Shown in pieces: positions 38,201 to 49,771 of a stretch of 64,000 bases of DNA (position 1 is the stretch's first letter; each line of letters opens with the position of its first letter). The translations under genes were made by a program, and so were the position numbers. Source of the stretch: Microbotryomycetes sp. JL201 (taxonomy: Eukaryota > Basidiomycota > Microbotryomycetes). The stretch lies in contig JAQYUZ010000013.1 in assembly GCA_033819885.1 (NCBI GenBank), positions 186,001-250,000 of the forward strand, given 5' to 3'. Under the pieces are notes generated by a model. The model saw only the letters and a program-made list of their open reading frames with translations. It made no database searches and was not told where the DNA came from.

Positions 38201-41007
38201 CGAGTTGTCGGCGCAGATCGTTGGATTCTTGCAAAGCGGCCAGCACGTTAGTCTCGGCATTTTGGTCGGCGGCAGCCGCCGTATCCTTTGCTGCACGAAG
38301 TTGCTTTTGGACAAGCTCGAGTTGGCTGTTGAGCTGGTCTCGATCTGCAGCGGCTTCATCCAGAGCTCTCAGATTCGACTCGAGTTCCCGTGACAGAGCT
38401 TGTGACTTTTCGTTTGCCTGAGTCTCCCGATCTGACACGCCATTTTCGAGCTCTTCAACCTGCTTCTCCAGATCTTGGATGGTGTTTCTCGCTTCATCGA
38501 GTTGCTCGCGAACTAGATCCAGACCATCGTCTCTCGCGTTTTTGACTTCGTCTTGGGCATTCACTTGAGCTTCCAAAGCGAAGATCTTGAGCTCCGCATC
38601 TTGGAGTGACATGATCAAGCTATCGATCTCTTCCGTTTGCTCTTGAATTGTTGATTGTAGCTTGTCTCGTGCGGCGGAGAGAGCTTCAAGTTCGGCAAGC
38701 TGATTTTGGAGTGGCTGGAGCTTCAATTGTGCGTCGTCCCGTTGTTGTGTCAAGTCGATGACGAGACTTTCGAGGCGTGTGACTTCGCACTGGAGCTCTT
38801 GCTGGGCTCGAGTCGCTTCGGCCGCTGCTTCGCGGTGCAGCTGATCGGCCGATTCACGAGCGTCCGCTGCAGCCACACGAGACTCGTTTTCAATTGCGGC
38901 CAACCTGACTGCCAGCCCATCTCGCGCTTGAACGGCATTGTCGCGTTCGGCGGACACGACCTCGATATTATTTCTGCAGTGCAATAAAGTCAGGCACGTT
39001 TGTGCTTGCATCAGCCAGACGGGCTCACCTCAGCTGCTCTACCTCGCTTTCCAGAGTCAGACTGTGCTGTCGGGTTGCGCTGTCCACCTCTGACTGAGCC
39101 TGGCTTTGTTGCCTTGCAGAATGGAGCTCCTGTTCGTGCTGCTGCAGTGCGCTCTCCAACTCTCTTATTCTCAACTCTGCGTCAGACACTTTGGCATCCC
39201 TATCCTTGATTCCAGCTTGAGCTCGACTCCATTCCTCTTCAGACTCTTGTGCGTGTTTCGTCAAGAGCTCGTCCATGGCGCTCTCGAGGGCGAGTATTTT
39301 CTGTCCCGCTTCCAGAAGCTTCTTCCGGGCTTCATCGCGTTCATTCTGAGCATCATGCACATGTTTCCGAGCGATATCGAGCTCGCCATTCTGCATCGAA
39401 GCGTGAAGCTCGTCTTCGAGCTTCATAACAGCCAACTCCAGCTCGGCCTTTTGGCCGCGCAATGAGTCGATAGTCGCTACAGATCCATCGCGCACAGCAT
39501 CGAGCTCTTCCCTCGCCTGAACAAGGGCTAGGTCCAGTTCAGAGGTGCCTGCAGCAGCTGACTGGGCCAAGTGCAGCTGTTCTTGCACAGCAGTGAGTTG
39601 ACGATCGGCATCCGCCTTGGCCAAATTTGCATCCGACAGAATTTCCGCATTTTCCGCCTGAATCACCTCGACGGTCTGGCGGCTCTCTGCTAATTCTCGC
39701 TCCAATTCATCCCTCCTCGTCTCGCTCTTTTCGAGCTCAAGCTCCTTCTCGTCCAATTCTGCCTGCATTCTCTCGATTCGACAGCTTAGATCAATTTTCT
39801 CCTCTCTCGCCTCTTTTTGAACCCTGTCCATCTCCGACTTGATCGTCTCTCTGGCTCTGGTGACCTCTCGTTTCTGTTCCTCGATATTGTCGTGTGCATC
39901 TCGCAGCTGCGATCTGAGGTCATCCACTTGCTTTGCCTTGTCCTTTTCGCTGGCCATGAGCGAATTTTCGGCGGCGAGGAGCTTGTTGCGCAACAGGACG
40001 AGTTCCTTGGAGGTGCTTGCAGCGTCCACCGGCGCGGATCGTACACTGATTCCCGCTGAAGAGGTATTGACGGCTGAGGAAACAGGTATGCCTGATATTG
40101 AAGACCTTCTCCGGTTGGCTACTGCACTTGCAGGTGCTGGAATGCCCGAGTATTGTCCAAGCGAAGACGAAGGGCGAGCAGGCGTCGCTGTCGGATCGTT
40201 CAAAATTGACGAACGAGGTTTGGCAGGTCCGCCAAAGCCAAGCTTGTTTCTTTGGTTTGCTGCTGCTGACGTCTCACTGGACGAGATCGATGTCCGTTTG
40301 GTAGCAGTCTGCTTCGACAACAGTCAGCGCAAAGCGTTCGGGGCTGAAGAGCTTGGCAGCTTACAGCCGGTGCAGCGTTTTCCTTGGTCGAAGCGAGTTC
40401 GGCTTTCAAAGTTGCGACTTGACGCTCGAGTGCAGCCTTGTCTGACGTTGATTGCTCCAATTGCTGAACCACGAGCGAGGTCTCAATCATCGTCGCTATC
40501 TGTTGCCGGTCCGCCCCCATCTCGAGTTCTGCGGAGACACAAAGTCAGATCATGATGTTGTTAAAGCTCTGAAGTTTTGGACTGACCGTACGTGAGCTGC
40601 TTGACCTGTTTGCGTTCGTCATTCAACTGTTGCTCAACGGCTTTGACGGTCTGCAGTGCATTGGCTTTCTGAGTTTCACACGTTCGCAGAGCCTGCAGGC
40701 ATTGGATTAGTTCGAACTTGCACAGCGGGTGTCCCACGTGCGCGTATTGAGCTGCAGCGCCGTGAGTTGCGTTTGTTGTTTTGCTCACCGCCTGGAGCTG
40801 GTCACTGTGCCCCATAGCCGCCGCCAGCTTGGCATCCAGATCTTGCAGCTGGTACACATCGTCCTTATGTTGTATCTCTAGCTCGTGGACGCGCTGTCGG
40901 AGCGTGCTCGCTTGCGTCTGTTCGTTGGCGAGCTGCGCATCCAGCTGCTGCACCTTTGTGAGCAGCTTGACAACATCCTCCGGCTCAGACTCGGCCCACA
41001 GCGACAT
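35206..41007 (-). CDS. Very large coiled-coil protein, function unknown
   Basis: Start at 41007 (MSLWAESEPEDVVKLLTKVQ). The first about 150 residues are coiled coil, followed by a Ser/Pro-rich basic linker (SSSLGQYSGIPAPASAVANR and RRSSISGIP) that could bind microtubules or be phosphorylated. More than 1,200 residues of nearly unbroken coiled coil with dense Glu/Leu/Ala heptads follow. Near the C-terminus is VLKAQKRHLAQIEKLKAKVS, then a KKRRAPSEFDP basic motif and a tail ending LADLRRRLAAQQ. No motor, SMC head or armadillo domain is seen. Size and composition suggest a structural protein such as a spindle-pole, Golgi or cell-end scaffold, but I cannot assign a family. Introns are few and short. 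One (35710-35767) uses a GC donor. Confidence 0.75.
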
Positions 41008-41184
41008 GGCCGAGTCGTTCGTGGGGTGAGCTCGCGCGCTTAAACAGCGAGAGAGATGGAGGAGAGAGGAGTTGACTGATCCGCAGCAATTTCGCTGATC
41101 GACGGGCCAAGACATGTCTGTTTGATGACATCCACACTAGCACACTTGCACGACAATGACGTAGGAAATTTTGGCTCGAAAGCA

Positions 41185-43002
41185 TTACGGCCGTTGAACG
41201 CCACACCAGAATCGCCCATCAATGCCAACTTGCCGGCACATTGACTCCAACAGCCTCACGTCCTTGTCCGCAAAATTTTTTCCGTTCTCCTTCGCACTCC
41301 AGCCAACATGCAAGGTCCTGAGCGTCGGGGCCAGCTCGTTCGCCGCTTTTACAAACTCGACGACCTCTGTGGTTGAGAAAGAACATACTCCGACCGCCTT
41401 GAATCGTCGCAAATTGATGGGCAAGTTGATCAACAAGTCGGGTGATGCAATCTCAACAACTTCTTTTGCTGTCGCTCCCGCTTCATGATCGTCTCCTGCC
41501 TTGCGATCTTCTTCAAATTCGAGGACTTCGAGAGCTGGCAACAGCTGGACGACGCTCTCTAGCAAATTTCGAGTCGTTTGATCCCCTTGTCTCATCGGAG
41601 CGGACACGCTCAAATGCGCGAGCGATGACGAAACTTGACTGAGCGCGTCGAGTATTGAATCGAGAGGCGTGTCGTTATCGGTCGTACCAATTACTTGAAA
41701 AGAGAGTTTGAGAATGCGCAAATGCGGGCACAAACGAAGAATGACTGCCAGCGTATCAGTGTGCATGACTTGCCCTATCTCGAGACGGGTGATTGCAGTC
41801 AGGTTGTCTGTCGTTGACCGCTTGAGCAAGCTTGGACCAGACCAATCACGATCCATGACGGCACCGAGCAATCTTACAGCTTTGAGTGTGCCTCCCACAT
41901 GTTTCAACAAGTCGACGAGAGCTCGCAGCTCCCACCAGCACTTGGTGGATGTCAATGCGACAAGAGGTTGAGGCGACGGCAGAGGCAAGATCCAATCAGT
42001 CCTGAGGTCCGAGACGTCCCAATCGAACCCGCTGAAATCTTCTCGAACAACAACGAGCGCAGGACAAAGCGAGACAAGTCGACGAATGTTAGCGACTACT
42101 TCAGACAAGTCGACGATAGGAGAGTTTGAACTGGCATCCAACGGTCTGATCTCGATCTCCTTGACTCTTGCCGCGCATTGGGGAGATTGAGCAAGGTGAT
42201 ATTCTGTTTCTGCGACCTTGTCGGGGCTCGAGACTGTTAGAGTACGCCAAAGCGCGTCGATGCAGACATCACGGCCCGCTTTGTGTACCAACGCAAGGTT
42301 CAGCAAGGTTTGCCTGCCCTCGAAATCGGCGTCGAGCAAAGCTTGAGAGATCGAGGCGAAAACTTTTTCGCCCTCGAGCACGACTTTGCGCTTTGGAGGC
42401 GTGCGGCTAACAGATCGCAAAGTTGAAGCGCTGTCCATTCTCGTACCATTCAGACGAGCCTTAGAGACCTCTTGAACATTGTTCTGGTGGGCGTCGCGCC
42501 TTGCATGTGACATGTGTCGCCCACTGCTGTCCTGTCGACTTCCGACAGTTGGCGTGGCCTCCCCTTTTGGAGGAAAGGAATAAGGGGGGCGGCTCTCGTC
42601 CTCTGAAGTAGGTTGATTGGGGTTGTCAGGCCGATCGGTGGCAGTGCGTTGTCGAAAATCGTTGCGCATCGTAAGCCCCTCGCCACCCGATTCCTTTACA
42701 GTGCCCGTTGAGCGTTCTTCAGATGCAGGCTCTCCTCTGCGGTCTTGTCGACGACGGGACACAACATGCGACTGAATCAACTTTGAGGCCCCTCTGGGCC
42801 TGATGAGTTCTGCCGTTTTGGCCAGTTGATCAATGTCCTTCTCCAGAAGCCTGAGAGATAGTCGTCCAAAGTGATCATGTTGGCGGCCCTCGCACCTTAA
42901 GACGTCGACAACTCTGTCTAATGCTTTGCATGCATCCTTGATACGTTGCTCCGTATCGGCAGAAATTCGCGAATCGTCGTTGCCACTGCGGTGACGCGAC
43001 AT
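41185..43002 (-). CDS. F-box/LRR-like protein, single exon, 605 aa
   Basis: Uninterrupted reading frame from ATG 43002 (MSRHRSGNDDSRISADTEQR). The N-terminal third is charged and probably disordered (RRRQDRRGEPASEERSTGT). From about residue 200 there is an F-box-like helix pair (VFASISQALLDADFEGRQTL, then VCIDALWRTLTVSS), and irregular leucine-rich repeats follow (LTAITRLEIGQVMHT, CPHLRILKLSFQVIG, LLPALEVLEFEED, LAPTLRTLHVGWSAK). This arrangement is typical of basidiomycete F-box/LRR proteins that expand in copy number. The lack of introns contrasts with its neighbours and may reflect retroposition or intron loss. Divergent from the related-looking gene at 43408. Confidence 0.65.
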   Translation of the reverse strand: MSRHRSGNDDSRISADTEQRIKDACKALDRVVDVLRCEGRQHDHFGRLSLRLLEKDIDQLAKTAELIRPRGASKLIQSHVVSRRRQDRRGEPASEERSTGTVKESGGEGLTMRNDFRQRTATDRPDNPNQPTSEDESRPPYSFPPKGEATPTVGSRQDSSGRHMSHARRDAHQNNVQEVSKARLNGTRMDSASTLRSVSRTPPKRKVVLEGEKVFASISQALLDADFEGRQTLLNLALVHKAGRDVCIDALWRTLTVSSPDKVAETEYHLAQSPQCAARVKEIEIRPLDASSNSPIVDLSEVVANIRRLVSLCPALVVVREDFSGFDWDVSDLRTDWILPLPSPQPLVALTSTKCWWELRALVDLLKHVGGTLKAVRLLGAVMDRDWSGPSLLKRSTTDNLTAITRLEIGQVMHTDTLAVILRLCPHLRILKLSFQVIGTTDNDTPLDSILDALSQVSSSLAHLSVSAPMRQGDQTTRNLLESVVQLLPALEVLEFEEDRKAGDDHEAGATAKEVVEIASPDLLINLPINLRRFKAVGVCSFSTTEVVEFVKAANELAPTLRTLHVGWSAKENGKNFADKDVRLLESMCRQVGIDGRFWCGVQRP

Positions 43003-43407
43003 GTATGGATGGGCTACTTCTGGCGGGTGCGAAGTAGGTCCAAGATCCAGCAGCTCAACAAGGGCAACTCAGCCGAGATGAGCTTGTCAAGTTTGCCCGG
43101 CTGTCACCATATTCTCGTTGTGGAACGCCGCGAGGAGCTCCAATAAGTGAGTACGGCGAATGGCACAGGTTTACATTGACGGCTCCACTCTTCGAGAATA
43201 GTGAAAGTTTCTGCTTGCCGAATTTTGAAAGTGTGAATAATTAGACTCTACGCTTTGCGGCGAACGTACAGCGGCACCCTGTCCGTTGCGGACCTCGCTC
43301 CCGCCGGGATGACGACTCCAACAATCGCACCGCGGAATTGTAGCTCATGGCTGTGAAAGAAATTAGATGGTTGCGGTTTGACATTTTGTCATTGCCGGCA
43401 CCCACCG
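43003..43407. promoter_or_regulatory. Divergent region between two F-box/LRR-like genes
   Basis: These 405 bases separate the two start codons and must contain both promoters. Short open frames here show no family similarity. Confidence 0.4.
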
Positions 43408-44660
43408 ATGACCGTCCAGGCGAGCGCGCCGCGATTGCCCATCGAGTTGCTAAGGTCGATAGTCGACATTGTGGCACTCGACCTTCCAGAGACGTTCTGC
43501 GAGCTAGATTTGAGAGCTCGGGAGGCTCGCCAAACACTCTGCAAACTGAGTGTCACGAGCAAGACGATGGCTTCAATTGTACGACCTATTCTGTGGTCAA
43601 ATATCACGCTGTCCTCTGTCAATCAGCTCGAGTCGTTCCTCAAGAGCACCGACAAACCGTTTACATTAGACAGCAGTCCAATCGTCGAGCCTAGCTCGCT
43701 CGTCCGGGCAATTCGGATCGGTCACGTGACTGCCAGTCTGCACATGCTGATGCTCGTCCGCGGCGACTTGTCGCATCAAAACCACCGGCACCAGCTCAAG
43801 GAAGTCTTCAAGAGGTGTCACAATGTGAGAGAGCTCAGACTGGCCGGCTTGAAGCAAGCTTCGAGTTGGATCGTGCCTATGTCGAGTGAGTGGACCAAAG
43901 ACGACGCATCTGTTTGGCTAACTCTTGCGAGATGCATCAAGACCTTGAGAGTCTCTTCATACTCAACTGCAGCATCGACGCTTCGATCCGAGCGCACGTT
44001 GCGCCGCCACTTATGCCGCATCTCACCCGCCTCTACATTACCGATAATTTCTTTGTCGCGCCCGCAGACATTATATCGACGCTCCTCAGTCCGGAGACGC
44101 TGCCCAACTTGCGCTCACTCGCATTCGCGTTGAACCACATGGATGTGATGCAACAACCCGCCAGTTCAGCTTGGACGTTGACGACGACGACTGCTCCCGT
44201 TTTGAACCAACTGTTTTCGCTGTCCACGTCAGAAGAATTAGACGAGTCTCTTGAACACACAAACATCGAGTTTCTCGATTGCTGGCACGACCAATTGTGG
44301 ACAGATTCGATGCGGTACTTGCCGAAACGACTTCGGTACCTTCGACTGAATGATTCGGCCCACGAAAGTCAACAGCGAGGGCAGCAGGACGAATTTACGG
44401 CTGCTTGGACTCGATACGAGGCGGGACGAGATACCGAGTGTTTGACGAGGCTGGAAAGGATTTGGGTTCCTCAAGAGTGGCGAGCGCTGGCTATGTTCGA
44501 TCCTCTGCGTCGGCAATGTCAGGCAAAGGGCGTTACGATTACTTATGAGGGCAGACATGTAGACGAGAGCGATCCGCAAGCGGTCGAAGATGCGGCGTTT
44601 GATCACATGTTTTGGAAGATTGCGCAACGCACAGAGCGGGAGAGAGTTGCAATGACATAA
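43408..44660 (+). CDS. F-box/LRR-like protein, 398 aa
   Basis: Two exons, 43408-43885 and 43942-44660, give 399 codons in frame. The N-terminus has a clear F-box-like motif: RLPIELLRSIVDIVALDLPE, then LSVTSKTMASIVRPILWSNI. This is the form common in basidiomycetes, where the second half is (S/C)K.....RP.LW..I. Leucine-rich segments follow (VRELRLAGLKQAS, LESLFILNCSID, PHLTRLYITDNFF, LPNLRSLAFALNHMD, RLRYLRLND). The C-terminus is charged (HMFWKIAQRTERERVAMT). It is probably an SCF substrate receptor with unknown target. The intron acceptor at 43940-43941 was chosen because it keeps the LRR frame. Confidence 0.7.
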
Positions 44661-45209
44661 TATTGGTTCGAGCATACATTTATGTTAGTTCACACTGTAG
44701 CATGCGCTCGGTAGTGGATCCGTACAAGGAAAAGGGGAAAAAACAGGAGGCACTGAGTTGTGCCACCGTTCCGCTACCATTGCGCGTCAGGCTCCTGCAT
44801 CGACCACCACGACTGTCGCCGAGCTTTCGAGAGCAGCTGCTGCTGTGCTATCTGAAAGTGCTTTCTGAGTAGCATCGTGCCTGTCGCGCGGCGTTTCAGT
44901 CAACTCGTTCAGTCGTCTCGGCCCGTCGTCCGTCGTCTGTCGCCCGTCTAGAGTTGCACCTCTTCATTGTCTGCCTGTCTCGCTCCAGGTCGGCACGTTT
45001 CTCCTGTCCGCCTGCGACTCCTCTACACCGCGTGACTTGAACCACGCGACTGACATCACACGCCGCGCGCCCGCGCCGAACCAAAACAAATCATTCGCCG
45101 CGACTTTGAGGAGGAACGGCGTACTCGGACACGGCTCTGATCAACAACTTGTGACTGTATCACGTCACCCTGCAGCACCGATTGTGCTCTGTGTCAGTCA
45201 GGGCGAGCC
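44661..45209 (+). promoter_or_regulatory. Cyclin B upstream region
   Basis: This holds the 3' flank of the F-box/LRR gene and the 5' flank of cyclin B. A pyrimidine- and CGTC-rich stretch at about 44900-45000 is the only compositional feature. No cell-cycle box could be assigned with confidence. Confidence 0.35.
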
Positions 45210-47610
45210 ATGTCGTCGCAAATCGCCCAGCCAAAGGTCAGTCAACACGCAGCACAAATCCGACTGGCGCCAAGGTCGCTGGCTCGCACGCAAGCAGCTG
45301 GACCCGAGACTGCGCACGAGCTTGATGTGTACACGGGGTTGGCTCTTGCGTGTCTCTGCCTAGCACGAGCGCTATCGCAACGCCGGTCGGCACTTCGCGT
45401 CATTCAACCTTGTTTCGCTGACACAGATGGTTTCATTACAGCCGGCTCGCACGCGAAGAGCGTCACGAGCACCTTCTCGCATGAACGATGAGAACGCGGC
45501 AGTTTCTCACGCAGTCGGCACGGCAAACACGCGCTTGATCTCGAAAGCTTCGTCGAGCTCGCTCGCCGCCGCCAGCAAACTCGTCGCCGCAAAGTCGGCC
45601 GTGTCGGTCTCGACCACTCAAGGAGGCGCAACAGCGGGATCAAGCAAAATTGGTTTGGCAGTCACCGGCAATGCGAGGAAGGCACTCGGCGATGTCTCAA
45701 ACGCCAACGCACGTGTAAGTCAATCCTTGGCCGTCGTTTCTCAATCGGCTAGACTGACTTGCACGCATGTTGTTCGACTAGGCCCCTCTCGCGAGCGACC
45801 GTCATTCAAAGGAGTCGATCAATTTAGCAGTCAAACCGGCAGCTCAGGTTTCGAGATCGCGAGCTGCATCTGCAACGAGCGTACACCCTTCGTCCGACGG
45901 CGTCGGCTTTTCGAAGCTGACAATTGGATCAGGTGGCCCGTCAAGGTCAACCAGACCTCTGTCGCGCGCTTCCCGGTCAGATCTGAAAGCGCCCGGGGCG
46001 CCTACCTTGAAGAGCCAGGAATGGCCCGGAGCTTATTCGGGGGCGAACGACGGCGATGACGATGAAAGAGTCGAGACATTGCGAGACCCTCAAGGACTCG
46101 GCATTAATGCACAAGACCATGACGACTGGGTTACAGAGCAGATGAGACTAAGGGAACCGGCTTACATCCCAAGCTCATCGCCGCAAAAGCCAACGGTCCA
46201 CAAACGCGGCCACGAGGATAACCAGGACGTTGACGACAGCGAAGTTGAAGATGATGGTGTCGAGCAGAAGGTCAGGATCGTTGACCCAAGTGTCGTCGTC
46301 GCCGCATCCGTCGATGGAGACAATTGGATCTTGAACGTCGACAAGGTTCAAGAGATGGAGAGCGTACGAATGTTGACAGATATCAAGGACGGGTTTGACG
46401 AGCCTATGGACTTTTGGGACACGACTATGGTGGCCGAATACTCTGAAGAAATTTTCGCATACATGTCGCAGCTCGAGGTGCGCGCTCGGTTTTCAGGCTG
46501 CACCTGCTGATGCATCCGCTGACGGAAGCGGTTCTCCAGGAGAGCTGTATGCCTGATCCCAGGTACATGGAGCATCAAACCGAGATCGAGTGGTGAGTCC
46601 GGCCGTCTCTTTGCGCGCCTTCAACCCCAAGGGCTTACATAGATGCTTCCATCAGGCCCATGAGGACCACCTTGATTGATTGGCTGCTTCAAGTCCACAT
46701 GCGGTACCACATGTTGCCCGAGACTTTGTGGATTGCGATCAACATCGTAGACAGGTTCTTGTCAAATAGGGTCGTCAGCTTGGTCAAGTTTCAGCTCGTT
46801 GGTGTCACCGCCATGTTCATCGCTGCAAAGTATGAGGAAATCATGGCTCCGAGGTGAGTCGGCAGGGTAAATATCTTCGTCTCAATCTGACTCGGGGCGT
46901 CAGCGTCGATGAATTTGTTTACATGACCGAGGGCGGGTATACGCGGGACGAGATTCTGAAAGGGGAGCGCATCATCTTGCAGGTCGGTCGTTGCCCAGGA
47001 TTACATTGTCATCCAGCTCGATCTCTGAACAACCTTTGACTCGTTGCGCAGAGTCTCGAATTCAACATTTCGCCTTATTGCACTCCATACTCTTGGGTCC
47101 GGCGAATCTCGAAAGCAGACGACTACGACATTCAGACTCGGACATTGTCAAAGTTCTTGATGGAAGTCACATTGCTTGATCATAGGTTCCTGAGGGCCAA
47201 GCCTAGTCAGATCGCGGCCATTGGCATGTATCTCGCTCGACAAATGCTGGGCGGCGAATGGGTGTGTACAAACTTGGACGCTCAGGAGGACGAACAAGAG
47301 TGCTGACAGGCGTGTAATCATCGGTGCAGAACGAGTCGTTCATGTACTATTCGAACTATACCGAGCAGCAATTGCTCGTGCCGACGGGTTTCTTGCTAGA
47401 AGCCATTGCCGCACCCGACTTTGATCAAAAGTTTGTGTACAAGAAATACGCCAACAAGAGTACGTGAACTGTGCTTCGTTCTCAGACTGGTCTAGCTGCA
47501 AGTGCTGATTGATGTTTTTAAAACTTGACATAGAATTCTTGAAGGCGAGCATCTTTGCTCGCAACTGGGCCAAACAACATTCGTCTACGCCTCGAAATAT
47601 TGACGTCTGA
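45210..47610 (+). CDS. B-type mitotic cyclin
   Basis: Regulatory subunit of Cdk1 that drives mitosis. A 27-nt first exon (MSSQIAQPK, 45210-45236) is spliced to 45427 (MVSLQPARTRRASRAPSRMN). The N-terminal region contains RKALGDVSN, an exact RxxLxxxxN destruction box for APC/C ubiquitylation. The cyclin-N box follows: MRTTLIDWLLQVHMRYHMLP, then LWIAINIVDRFLS, KFQLVGVTAMFIAAKYEE, DEFVYMTEGGYTRDEIL. The cyclin-C part has LEFNISPYCTPYSWVRRISK, LLDHRFLRAKPSQIAAIGMY, NYTEQQLLVPTGFLLEAI and KKYANKKFLKAS, and ends ...HSSTPRNIDV. Exons are small with many introns. Both start options (45210 and 45427) are in the same frame; the spliced one is preferred but not certain. Confidence 0.93.
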
Positions 47611-48431
47611 AACGGGGAAAATATCGTTTCCGTCTTGTTTTCTTTCACTTTCGCTCTTCGTGCCTTCTGTTCTGGTTTTTTTTCTTTGTTTTCGAGATAC
47701 CCCCTCCTCCCTCTACACACCCATTATTCTTGTCTCTTTTGCATACATCTTTTCTTTTTGCCCAACTCTGTTCTCTTGCGATCCAATTTCTGAGACTTGT
47801 TCGATCTTGAACCCAGTTTTTTTTTTTTTTTTGACCACCTTGTCTAATGAATTGCATACCAACCTTTTTACCTTTCACTGTCTATGCAAAACTTGGACCA
47901 TTTTTTTTTGCTGTTGTTGAAGGGGTTCGTTTGTGAGTGAGTGGGTTCATACTCTGTACTACCCTGGGTTTTTGCTACAACTGTCTGATCGTTTTGCGAG
48001 CACAAGTACTGCTCGCCAATCACACGCTCCGCCTTTTTGGAGCTCCGGAAAGGTCAAGCTTTGCACGCGCCGTAACCCCAATGTCGAAAGCGGCCGCAGT
48101 GGCGAATGGTGAAAGTGGGGACAAAGACCAGAAGAGCAACGTTTGACCGCGAGGCGCAAACGTACTGAACGATCGTCAAAACGTAATCATTAAAGTGCAA
48201 CACAAACACACAAAAATGTTGATATGGACGGGCGCATTGGATCGATGTACTGTCACGCTCGTTATCGTGGCAGAGGTGCATCCGTCCAAGGCGTCCGAGA
48301 GCGAGAAAAAAGAAAGAACACGCGGGCGGGATAATAACAAAAAGGAATGATCGTCTCTTTGGTTGAAGCACGGAGCAAGAGCCAGAGTGTCTGTCGTCAC
48401 TGTTCTAGTCGAAACGAAGGGGGGCAGCTAT
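47611..48431 (+). other. Long T-rich 3' region of cyclin B, convergent with the GPI-protein gene
   Basis: The stretch 47625-47930 is strongly T-rich, with homopolymer T runs at about 47819-47832 and 47901-47908. It is followed by AAAATGTTG/ACAAAAAT-type AT-rich patches to 48230. It probably holds the cyclin B 3' UTR and the 3' UTR of the minus-strand wall protein. The frames inside are low-complexity (Phe/Leu) and not credible genes. Confidence 0.45.
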
Positions 48432-49563
48432 TTAAGCGACGACAGCGACGAGGGCGGCAACACCGGCGAGGAGGCCAGAGCCGACAGTCAAGGCAGATGC
48501 GCCAGACGTGGGCTGACTTGACTGGGAAGCGGCGGGGGCGGAGTTGCCGCCAGAGGCCGAGTTGCCACCGGTGGCCGAGTTGCGAGGGGCGGACGAGGAA
48601 GCGCCACCGGCAGCGGCAGAACTGTGCAAACCGGTGCGCGTTAATAATCTCACAGGAACAGCAAGATTGTCAAAAGCGTAGCACTCACGAGCGAGACATG
48701 GTCATGCTCGACTGGGCAGCCGACGAGCGGGTGTTGGTAGCGCCACCGCCAGCAGCTGACGTGGCCGCCGAGGCCGAGGCTGAGCCACTGAGGCACGATG
48801 ATGAACCGGGCTGAACGGTGACCCTTATAGAACAAGAATTTGTTAACGGTCTGGCCGTCTATTTTGCCCGATCCGAGTCACGCACTGCTCAGTGTAAGCC
48901 GGAACACCGGTGCTGTCGGTCAATCTCAAAGTGACTGCGGTGCCGGCGGGGACGTTGACAGTCCTAGATTCCCAGATAGAGAAAGAGAGAGTATCAGAAT
49001 CAGAGTCCCGACTTGGATCGATGTGAGATAGAAATCGAGAGGGGAACGGACCAGGTGTATGCGGCGGGCGAAGCAGGGAGCTCGCCAAAGTCCTCGATAG
49101 GCAAAGCGGCCGACTGTCCGCCAGGCAAGACGGCCAAAAAGACGTTAGAGCCTGACAGGATCGTGCCCGAGTTAGCTTTCAGTTACGAGAGCGGGCATCT
49201 GACGCGCAATCCGCCTCGGGACGATCCCGCGTGAGGTCCCGATCGCGGTTGTCGGTCGCTCGACTGACCGCTGACGCCAGTCCAGGCTAAAAACATTCGA
49301 GAACAGACACAAGAGGGCGATGGTCAGCGATCTGCCATCAAACAAGAGCTTGGCTGGCTGTTGACGGGCTTGAGCGCCTGGCGCGAACGTGAAACAGGGC
49401 CGAGGCATGCCTCGGTCTCTGTTGCGCGGGGCTGTCCGGTGCGTGACTCACTGAGCTGAACGGGTTGGCATTGGATCAAAGCCGTCGGCGTGTTGATTGT
49501 GCCAGCAGCGGCTTGCAGGACGAGCGTGGCGAGCGCGACGGCGGTCAACTTGGCAGAGACCAT
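48432..49563 (-). CDS. GPI-anchored Ser/Thr-rich cell-wall protein
   Basis: Starts MVSAKLTAVALATLVLQAAA (signal peptide). The mature N-terminal domain has GTINTPTALIQCQPVQLS, FLAVLPGGQSAALPIEDFGE, TAVTLRLTDSTGVPAYTEQC. This is the pattern of the fungal Ser-Thr-rich GPI-anchored / Kre9-Knh1-like extracellular domain. A Ser/Ala/Gly-rich stalk with NSATGGNSASGGNSAP repeats and a hydrophobic C-terminal tail (SGLLAGVAALVAVVA) preceded by small residues supports GPI anchoring. The gene has four or more short exons. It is probably at the cell surface, and its binding partner is unknown. The middle exon boundaries are approximate. Confidence 0.78.
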
Positions 49564-49739
49564 TTTTGCGGATCGTACACGCTGCACGCCATCGCCACAC
49601 ACACGGCAACACGATCACACGGCAATACACGTCAGCGACCGCGAGATGCGCGCTTGCACGCCAAGACGTACAGAGTTTAGGGAGGGGGCGGCGGTTGGGA
49701 GGGCAGAAAACCAACGAGGCGCGTCCGAGTCGCGCGCAC

Positions 49740-49771
<32 letters not shown>

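Noticed and set aside
35206-41007. Considered as a second MLP/TPR, Uso1 or a kinesin tail
   Set aside because: It lacks the TPR motif block, armadillo repeats and a motor domain. Coiled-coil similarity alone is not evidence.
47555-47920. 121-codon Phe/Leu-rich frame after cyclin B
   Set aside because: It results from T-rich 3' UTR composition and overlaps the cyclin B end in another frame.
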